64,000 bases of DNA from NCBI RefSeq assembly GCF_051401765.1, contig NW_027480422.1, forward strand, positions 21,656,001-21,720,000, in the 5' to 3' direction. Source of the stretch: Calliopsis andreniformis (lineage: Eukaryota; Arthropoda; Insecta; Hymenoptera; Andrenidae). The position numbers and the translations under genes were made by a program. Below, one piece after another: positions 63,362-64,000 of the stretch. The first letter of the stretch is position 1, and each line of letters begins with the position of its first letter. Under the pieces are notes generated by a model that was not told the DNA's origin, ran no database searches, and was given only the letters and a program-made list of their open reading frames with translations.

Positions 63362-63527
63362 GTGACCATTACTTTCACACTGTTTGCAATTATTCATATT
63401 ATACGATGCAAAAACTATTGTATTTACATTGTATTTTATGCTTCTGGCGTTGACTTCTTAGGCCCTAACTATTCGATCTGGTGGAGCAACGCCCTAGAGT
63501 GAAGCCTAGGTTGCCCGGAACGTAGAA
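63362..63527 (+). repeat. Reference monomer (166 bp, few deviations from consensus)
   Basis: Chosen as a reference because it carries almost every majority base seen elsewhere. Order of landmarks in monomer coordinates: start GACCATTACTTTCACACTG (about 3-21); TTGCAATTATTC (about 23-34); TATACGATG (about 40-48); a poly-A run and CTGTTG/CTATTG (48-59); TTTACATTGTATTTTATG (about 61-79); CTTCTGGCGTTGAC (80-93); TAGGCCCTAACTATTCGATCTGG (about 98-120); GTGGAGCAACGCCCTAGAG (120-138); GAAGCCTAGGTTGCCCGG (140-157); AACGTAGAA (158-166). The next unit starts at 63528. A majority-base composite counted by hand has 69 G+C in 166 (about 42%), 24 of them in the first 80 bases. Confidence 0.9.
63446..63514 (+). 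other. Dyad-symmetry cluster in the GC-rich half of the monomer
   Basis: Two overlapping inverted repeats are visible. GGCGTTG (63446-63452) is the exact reverse complement of CAACGCC (63487-63493), with a 34-nt spacer. GCAAC (63486-63490) plus CTAG (63494-63497) is complementary to CTAG (63506-63509) plus GTTGC (63510-63514), leaving a 3-nt bulge (GCC) and an 8-nt loop. The CAACGCC arm is shared, so the two hairpins exclude each other. The same arrangement appears in most monomers of the window. Whether it forms in vivo is not known. Arm variants such as GGCATTG are not matched by compensating changes in the partner arm, so there is no sign of selection on an RNA fold. Confidence 0.6.
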
Positions 63528-64000
63528 ATGACCATTACCATCACACTGATGGCAATTACTCATTTTATACGATGGAAAAACTGTTGTACTTATTTTGTAT
63601 TTTATGCTTCGGGCGTTGACTTCTAAGGCCCTTACTATTGGATCTGGTGGAACAACGCCCTAGAGTGGAGCCTAGGTTGCCCGGAACGTAGAAATGACCA
63701 TTACCATCACACTGGTTGCTGTTATTCCTGATATACGATGGAAAGACTGTTGTATTTTTATGCTATTATATGCTTCGGGCGTTGACCTCTCAGGCCCTAA
63801 TTATTCGATATGGTGCAGCAACGCCCTAGAGTGAATCCTAGGTTGAACGGAACGCAGAAATGACCATTACCTTCACACTGATGGCAATTACTCATTTTAT
63901 ACGATGGAAAAACTGTTGTATTTTTATTGTATTTTATGCTCCGGGCGTAGACTTCTAAGGCCCTATCTATTCGATTTGGTAGAGCAACACCCTACAGTGA

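Larger units (their letters stand above)
1..64000 (+). repeat. Satellite DNA array, ~166-bp monomer, head to tail
   Basis: The entire window is built from one repeating unit. Landmarks such as GTAGAAATGACCAT, GGAAAAACTGTTG, TATTTTATGCTTC, ATTCGATCTGGTGG and GAAGCCTAGGTTGCCCGG recur every 165-167 bp from first base to last, always in the same order and on the same strand. At 166 bp this is about 385 units. The first base falls near monomer position 34 and the last near position 141, so neither end of the array is in the window. No unit is inverted and nothing unrelated interrupts the array. A monomer of nucleosome/chromatosome length plus higher-order periodicity is typical of centromeric or pericentromeric satellites in animals and plants; that location is inferred, not shown. 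I do not recognise the sequence as a named satellite. Confidence 0.98.
58396..64000 (+). repeat. Right-end flank monomers
   Basis: About 34 units. Recurrent types: CTGATGGCAATTACTC with ATGCTCCGGGCGTAGAC and TTTGGTAGAGCAACACCC (relatives near 51760, 58720, 60720 and 63860); GCGTTGACTTCATAGGCCC with GGTGGGCCAACG; GTGCAGCAACG with GAATCCTAGGTTGAACGG. The ATGAGCATCACC monomer appears a last time at 60872. Block repeats within this stretch are listed separately. Confidence 0.82.

Noticed and set aside
63470..63490. Pol III B-box-like GTTCGATCT/ATTCGATCTGG
   Set aside because: It fits the first half of GGTTCGANTCC but not the last bases, there is no A box at a suitable distance, and no terminator or cloverleaf. 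Not a tRNA-derived unit.
63510..63528. CENP-B box (consensus with TTCG, A and CGGG core positions) on the minus strand around CCGGGC
   Set aside because: The reverse complement around TTCTACGTTCCGGGCAACC supplies the CGGG, but the TTCG core and the A are not at the required spacing. Only a partial resemblance.
1..64000. Dozens of open frames of about 60-93 codons, many 85 codons starting at ATGACC or ATGAGC
   Set aside because: They begin and end at the same monomer phase again and again (typically the TGA in GCGTTGAC of the next unit), and both strands show such frames. Since 166 is not divisible by 3, a frame shifts on entering each new unit and cannot stay open. Variants among copies change residues freely and include stops. 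No start context, splice or domain evidence.
1..64000. CRISPR array
   Set aside because: There is no alternation of an exact short repeat with unrelated spacers; the whole 166 bp is repeated and varies throughout.
1..64000. Transposon or LTR insertions inside the array
   Set aside because: Monomer landmarks keep a 165-167 bp rhythm across the window; no gap large enough for an insertion and no target-site duplication or terminal inverted repeat was seen.
1..64000. Inverted monomers or an orientation switch, as in some centromeres
   Set aside because: GAAGCCTAGGTTGC and TATTTTATGCTTC read on the plus strand from one end to the other; no minus-strand copies were seen.
1..64000. Naming the satellite or species from memory (for example bivalve, fish or plant satellites of about 160-170 bp)
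   Set aside because: Monomer length alone is shared by many unrelated satellites and I could not match the sequence itself; no name is given.

Overview
The whole 64 kb window is one uninterrupted block of tandemly repeated satellite DNA. The unit is about 166 bp. All of the roughly 385 units lie head to tail in the same orientation, and the window starts and ends inside a unit, so the array continues past both edges. I found no protein-coding gene, RNA gene, transposon, CRISPR array, microsatellite tract, inversion or unique sequence. An array of this size, with a nucleosome-sized monomer and nested higher-order repeats (HORs), points to a centromeric or pericentromeric region of a eukaryotic chromosome. 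I do not recognise the monomer as a named satellite and cannot name the species.

Monomer (phase 1 set at the ATGACC-like start): one monomer with few deviations, at 63362-63527, is exactly 166 bp. A composite of the commonest bases is about 42% G+C but strongly two-sided. Nt 1-80 are about 30% G+C and carry the A/T runs around GGAAAAACTGTTGTATTT and TGTATTTTATG. Nt 81-166 are about 52% G+C and carry nearly all the dyad symmetry: GGCGTTG (85-91), CAACGCC (126-132) and the CTAG...CTAGGTTGC arm (133-153). Units vary from 165 to 167 bp through single-base indels.

Layout. (1) 1-10754: diverged monomers with local block duplications (a 995-bp 6-mer present three times; a 1493-bp, 9-monomer offset duplication). 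(2) 10755-17870: a second family set (GACCAGTACTTTCAC starts, 165-bp variants with TTGCAGCTTTCCTG) with duplications at offsets of 1492, 2487 and 1657 bp. (3) 17871-35805: a more homogeneous zone with an 1825-bp 11-mer in two tandem copies (19333-22982), an expanded 13-monomer relative (29.3-31.4 kb) and a 1660-bp 10-mer in two tandem copies (31421-34740) with a third relative at 27106-28765. (4) 35806-45101: the youngest-looking part, four near-identical copies of a 2324-bp 14-mer HOR in which every monomer is exactly 166 bp. (5) 45102-46740: a mosaic edge built of chimeric monomers. (6) 46741-64000: diverged flank with other monomer families and short duplications (offsets 664, 830, 3153 and 3983 bp).

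There is no pathway to describe. The content is structural and evolutionary: repeated unequal exchange or conversion in whole-monomer steps, with a recently amplified HOR inside older, more diverged material. The short open frames are by-products of the repeat and are rejected below. Block boundaries and copy comparisons were made by eye; a few landmark positions are exact, but most block edges are good to about 10-40 bp.
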